Source: Candidatus Segatella papionis
GTDB taxonomy: Bacteria; Bacteroidota; Bacteroidia; Bacteroidales; Bacteroidaceae
NCBI GenBank assembly: GCA_002297965.1
Contig: DBLF01000042.1
Coordinates: 362-8,548 of the forward strand
Direction of reading: 5' to 3'
DNA: 8,187 nt
Below are positions 5,413-8,187 of the stretch, in pieces (the first letter of the stretch is position 1; every line of letters starts with the position of its first letter). A program made the translations under genes and the position numbers. The notes beneath the pieces were generated by a model. The model had not been told where the DNA came from. It did not search any database and saw only the letters and a list, made by a program, of their open reading frames with translations.

Positions 5413-6495
5413 ATGACAAATATCTGTATATCACGCATCAAAAGCTTGAAGTGGAGGCACTGGATGCTCATCGCTCTCCTCCTCATCGTCACCCTGTTTC
5501 GGACGATTCCAGGGTGGGGATATTTCTATACCTTATATATATACCCACACATCGGAAGTCTTCTCTCCCCCATATCAGGAGTCTTCCCATTCGCCATTGG
5601 CGACATTTTCATCGCCCTCAGCATAGCCTGGTGCATCATCTATCCAATATGGAAGAGAAAGAAAGCAGCAGTGGGCAGAGTTGTCGAATACCTATTATGG
5701 GTATATGTCTGGTTCTATATCGCTTGGGGCTTGAATTATTCCCAGCCCAACATCTTTCAAAGAATTGGCATGAAACCAGCCGAGGTATCGGAAGCAAAAT
5801 TCAAAGCGTTCGCTTATCGTTATGCCGACAGCCTCAATTATTATAGTGAAGAACGAAGAGTGAAGAGCATTTTAAATGAAGAACGAAGAGTGAAGAGTGA
5901 AGAATACACAGAGAAAGCTATACTCTATGGTTATCAACACATCGACAAAGAAATCGGCATCAATGCTCCCTTCAACGAACATCCCCACGTCAAGACGATG
6001 GTGTTCTCCCGATTCAGTTCGATGGCAGGAGTAACAGGCAGCATGGGGCCTTTTTTCTGCGAGTTCACGCTGAACGGCGACATTCGTCCCCACGACTACC
6101 CTTCCACTTATGCCCACGAGTTTGCCCACTTCCTAGGCATCGCCAACGAAGGAGAGGCCAACTTCTATAGCTACATCGTCTGCACCTCCTCATCGGATAA
6201 AGCCGTGAAGTTCAGTGGCTATTACCACATCTTCTTCCACGTGCTCAACAATGTCTTCGACATTCTCGGCGAGAAAGAAGGCGAGAAATATCTGAAGCAC
6301 ATCCGCCCTGAGATTATCAAGTTGGCGAAAAGCGACCGCAAGTACTGGCTCAGCAAGCGATGCAAGGCACTGGATGATGCCCAAGATTTCATCTTCGACC
6401 TCTACCTGAGGGGCAACCATGTGGCAGAGGGAAGAAAGAGCTATTCGGGAGTCATCGCCCTAATTTTGGCTTGGGAAGAAAAGGAAAACGGTTAA
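5413..6495 (+). CDS. DUF3810 membrane protein with HEFAH zincin-like motif
   Basis: This 360-residue protein is of the Bacteroidota DUF3810 type. It has an N-terminal helix (about 17-33), the family-like FYTLYIYPHIGSLLSPISG, a second helix (about 58-80), a third (about 92-106) ending WGLNYSQ, and then a long soluble domain. That domain contains YAHEFAHFLGIANEGEANF (233-251), in which H235, E236 and H239 form an HExxH zinc site and E246 or E248 could be the third ligand, as in gluzincin proteases. Peptidase activity is plausible but, to my knowledge, not established for the family. The start at 5413 fits a promoter about 20 nt upstream. An in-frame ATG at 5464 (M18) has GGAGG seven bases before it and would keep the first helix, so it is a real alternative. 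Residues 145-164 hold a duplicated EERRVKS encoded by a 21-bp direct repeat that looks like an insertion. It is probably transcribed alone, ending at the terminator at 6503-6532. Confidence 0.85.
   Translation: MTNICISRIKSLKWRHWMLIALLLIVTLFRTIPGWGYFYTLYIYPHIGSLLSPISGVFPFAIGDIFIALSIAWCIIYPIWKRKKAAVGRVVEYLLWVYVWFYIAWGLNYSQPNIFQRIGMKPAEVSEAKFKAFAYRYADSLNYYSEERRVKSILNEERRVKSEEYTEKAILYGYQHIDKEIGINAPFNEHPHVKTMVFSRFSSMAGVTGSMGPFFCEFTLNGDIRPHDYPSTYAHEFAHFLGIANEGEANFYSYIVCTSSSDKAVKFSGYYHIFFHVLNNVFDILGEKEGEKYLKHIRPEIIKLAKSDRKYWLSKRCKALDDAQDFIFDLYLRGNHVAEGRKSYSGVIALILAWEEKENG
5847..5897 (+). repeat. Two copies of a 21-bp repeat inside the DUF3810 gene
   Basis: TGAAGAACGAAGAGTGAAGAG is present at 5847-5867 and 5877-5897 with a 30-bp period (ten codons), so both copies read EERRVKS without breaking the frame. 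A GTGAAGA continuation follows the second copy. The purine-rich GAAGAGTGAAGA style resembles repeats often seen between genes in Prevotella and Bacteroides (recalled, not searched). It falls between the membrane and metal-site regions, a linker likely to tolerate insertion. Confidence 0.8.
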
Positions 6496-6502
6496 AAGAA
6501 AA

Positions 6503-6532
6503 AACGGTTGGTATGTTCACACACCAACCGTT
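6503..6532. terminator. Bidirectional intrinsic terminator between convergent genes
   Basis: AACGGTTGGT (6503-6512) and ACCAACCGTT (6523-6532) form a perfect 10-bp stem with a 10-nt loop. On the plus strand a T-rich CGCTCTTTT follows, eight bases after the DUF3810 stop codon. On the minus strand a run of six T follows directly, terminating the lipoprotein gene, whose stop lies about 87 bp away. Confidence 0.9.
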
Positions 6533-6618
6533 CGCTCTTTTACGCTATTCGCATACATTTGATAGAAAGTAATCTTCTTCTATTTTACTCTATATTGCTT
6601 ATGATTTTTTCATTACTC

Positions 6619-8010
6619 TTACTTATCGATTCTTACTACACGGAAACCGACATTGGCATACTTTCCATTTCCATCACGAGCATCGTCTGAATACTCACTA
6701 CGACACGCATCACGGCTAGAATCCCAGCTGCCTCCCTTCACAATATATTGTCCTGCCGCATTTTGGGTAGAAGTCCACTCCCAGCTATTGCCCCAGAAGT
6801 CAATACCGCCACAAGCACCTGTGGTCTCGGCGTAGGCATCCACAGCCGTCAGTCCTTTCTCCACATGGTCGCTGTTCATCTTCACATCCTTAGGCATGTG
6901 GCCAGCCGCAAGGATCCATTCCTCCTCGGTAGGCAAACGATAGCCATGCTTGGCATCCTGGGCACTCAACCATTCACAGTAAGCTACAGCCTCATCATAA
7001 GAGACATTTACCACAGGATAATTGTCTTGACCAGCAGGATAAGTGAAATCAGTCTTATACATTGCATACTCCTTATTGGTTAGAGGAGCATAAGCGACAT
7101 ACGCATTCTGAGCAGAAGAGCCTCTCAACACGAGCCATTGGTCGTTAGGATTGTCATCTGTACGAGGATCAACCAAGCGCCAAAACTGTTGTTCCAATCG
7201 AATGTCACGATTTTCCACCATCTCATCTACGATGCCTTGCATCTCTGCTACCAAGTCTGGAGTCTTCGCCTCACGCTCAAGCTCACGCAACTTTGCTTTC
7301 TTGCGAGCCACCACCTTGTCATACTTCACCCCCATCTGTTCCATCAGCGCATTCTTGTTCTCATCGGTAGGATTCTGCTGATAAGCCACAAGCATATCTT
7401 TGGTTTGCGCATCTAAATTAGGTCGTTCATCCTCCACAAATGGAGCATCAATATCCTCAAAGTCCAGTTCGCTTTCCACCAAATCAGAAGGCGTGATAAA
7501 CTCGCCTGCCTTGATGACCTGATGAACTCCGAAATAAGCTGCCACATCTCTACCTTTATAGATAGAAAGACGATAACCGCCATACAAGTCACAAGGGAAT
7601 GTGACAATATAGTAATCTTGCCCTGGTGTCAGCGTAGAACCTTCGGGAGCAGAGAAAGTGATGATAGTTTGCTTATCGCCGTCAAGGTTGCCTGCAATCT
7701 GGTTGTTATCCACACTTTCCAGCTCAATCTTTGTAATTCCCGACATCTGGAAATTGAGCTTGATACCTCCCAATCCCTTAGCAACAACCTCATCGAGCGA
7801 TACGAAGGTACTTGGAGATTGCTCCGCAGGAACCGTCACCTCGTCTTCTTTCGGATTCGCAGGAGTTTCCTCAGGATTAGGATCGTCATTCCCGAAATCA
7901 TTGCTATCGGAAGAACAAGCCGAGAAGAGTACAAGCATCAAAATAAGTGATGCCATCATGATTTTCTTCAAATTGATAATTGTATTCATAATCATTTTTT
8001 TTAATTCCAT
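6619..8010 (-). CDS. Surface-type lipoprotein with SUMF1/FGE-fold domain, likely non-catalytic
   Basis: The 463-residue protein begins with a lipoprotein signal peptide (LILMLVLFSAC, lipidated C32). The serine- and acid-rich SSDSNDFGNDD that follows resembles Bacteroidota surface-export signals. Residues about 65-180 look like a beta-sandwich repeat domain (fimbrillin-like, uncertain). Residues 195-285 are charged and helical (ARKKAKLRELEREAK, coiled-coil-like). Residues about 293-461 form a formylglycine-generating enzyme (SUMF1) fold, seen in TNKEYAMY, YPVVNVSYDEAVAYCEWL, YRLPTEEEW, GNSWEWT, VKGGSWDSSRDACRSEY and GFRVVR. In true FGE two active-site cysteines follow the GGS motif five residues apart. 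Here the first position is S431 and only the second, C436, remains, so sulfatase activation is unlikely. A structural, binding or gliding/secretion-related role is more plausible (compare GldJ/GldK-type proteins). ATGs at 8010, 7995 and 7989 are all possible; MNTIINLKK from 7989 gives the most typical signal peptide. Confidence 0.85.
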   Translation of the reverse strand: MELKKMIMNTIINLKKIMMASLILMLVLFSACSSDSNDFGNDDPNPEETPANPKEDEVTVPAEQSPSTFVSLDEVVAKGLGGIKLNFQMSGITKIELESVDNNQIAGNLDGDKQTIITFSAPEGSTLTPGQDYYIVTFPCDLYGGYRLSIYKGRDVAAYFGVHQVIKAGEFITPSDLVESELDFEDIDAPFVEDERPNLDAQTKDMLVAYQQNPTDENKNALMEQMGVKYDKVVARKKAKLRELEREAKTPDLVAEMQGIVDEMVENRDIRLEQQFWRLVDPRTDDNPNDQWLVLRGSSAQNAYVAYAPLTNKEYAMYKTDFTYPAGQDNYPVVNVSYDEAVAYCEWLSAQDAKHGYRLPTEEEWILAAGHMPKDVKMNSDHVEKGLTAVDAYAETTGACGGIDFWGNSWEWTSTQNAAGQYIVKGGSWDSSRDACRSEYSDDARDGNGKYANVGFRVVRIDK

Positions 8011-8035
8011 TTACTTATACAACCCATCGAATCAT

Positions 8036-8043
8036 CAAAAGTA
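8036..8043 (-). promoter_or_regulatory. -7 box for the SUMF1-fold lipoprotein gene
   Basis: On the minus strand TACTTTTG matches TAnnTTTG and would start transcription near 8029, leaving a leader of 20 to 40 nt depending on the ATG used. A TTG at 8069-8067 is the nearest upstream element, at a spacing (23 nt) slightly longer than usual. Confidence 0.5.
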
Positions 8044-8152
8044 AAAAAAGCCTGCCCATATTTTTTCAACTTTTTTTCCACAAAGATTATTTTCAAAAAA
8101 ACATCTTCTTCGTTTTTACTTTTCCCTACTCTTTGGGTCATATAGTCGTAAC

Positions 8153-8183
8153 GTCACTGAAAACTGAGCTCAGACAACGTGAC
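8153..8183. promoter_or_regulatory. Nested dyad around CTGAGCTCAG, upstream of the lipoprotein gene
   Basis: The perfect palindrome CTGAGCTCAG (8164-8173) is flanked almost symmetrically by GTCAC (8153-8157) and its complement GTGAC (8179-8183), with spacers of six and five bases. It lies about 110-150 bp upstream of the predicted lipoprotein transcript start. TGACAG at 8180-8185 repeats the box found at the left end of the window. It may be a regulator site for this gene or for a gene beyond the right edge. The rest of 8044-8150 is AT-rich with no other structure I can support. Confidence 0.4.
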
Positions 8184-8187
8184 AGAA

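Noticed and set aside
7522..8044. Plus-strand open frames opposite the lipoprotein N-terminus
   Set aside because: They are antisense to a clear lipoprotein signal peptide and beta domain, with no start signals or motifs.

Overview
The window looks like chromosomal DNA from a Bacteroidota gut bacterium, most likely the Prevotella/Segatella group. Evidence: several genes are preceded by the Bacteroidota promoter signature (TTTG near -33, TAnnTTTG near -7), leaders are mostly A-rich rather than Shine-Dalgarno-led, one protein belongs to a family largely confined to Bacteroidota (DUF3810), and one lipoprotein carries an acidic stretch right after the lipidated cysteine. No rRNA, tRNA, CRISPR array or insertion sequence is visible.

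Layout. 1-239 is non-coding and repeat-rich: three copies of a 10-bp palindrome at an exact 22-bp period, then TGACA boxes, three of them at an exact 10-bp period, within an imperfect 13-bp inverted repeat. 240-463 holds a short broken gene whose start resembles a B3/4 (tRNA-synthetase editing-like) domain protein. 578-2248 (+) encodes a four-helix PepSY-associated membrane protein. A long inverted repeat lies between it and the convergent 2425-3561 (-) gene, a short MetE-like (YxjG/YxjH type) methyltransferase. This gene is divergent from 3820-4995 (+), an Lrp/AsnC regulator read in frame into a signal peptide and an M15 zinc peptidase. The 258-bp intergenic region between them holds two face-to-face promoters and a palindrome that could be the regulator's operator. 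A 34-codon gene on the minus strand (5165-5269) has a perfect AGGAGGT ribosome binding site, its own promoter and a strong terminator. It is divergent from 5413-6495 (+), a DUF3810 membrane protein with an HEFAH motif. A bidirectional terminator separates that gene from the convergent 6619-8010 (-), a SUMF1/FGE-fold lipoprotein.

How the genes may work together. The Lrp/AsnC regulator beside a divergent methionine-type methyltransferase suggests local control of sulfur amino acid metabolism. The remaining genes are mostly envelope functions with no obvious shared pathway: membrane redox or iron handling, peptidoglycan or peptide trimming, a membrane zincin-like protein and a surface lipoprotein.

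Most notable observation. The regulator-peptidase fusion rests on a single base. Removing one C of the CC at 4296-4297 recreates an overlapping ATGCTAG, which ends the regulator with TAG and starts the peptidase with ATG and an ideal signal peptide. The other leads are the small minus-strand gene, an intergenic-type 21-bp repeat captured in frame inside the DUF3810 gene, and the phased repeats at the left edge.
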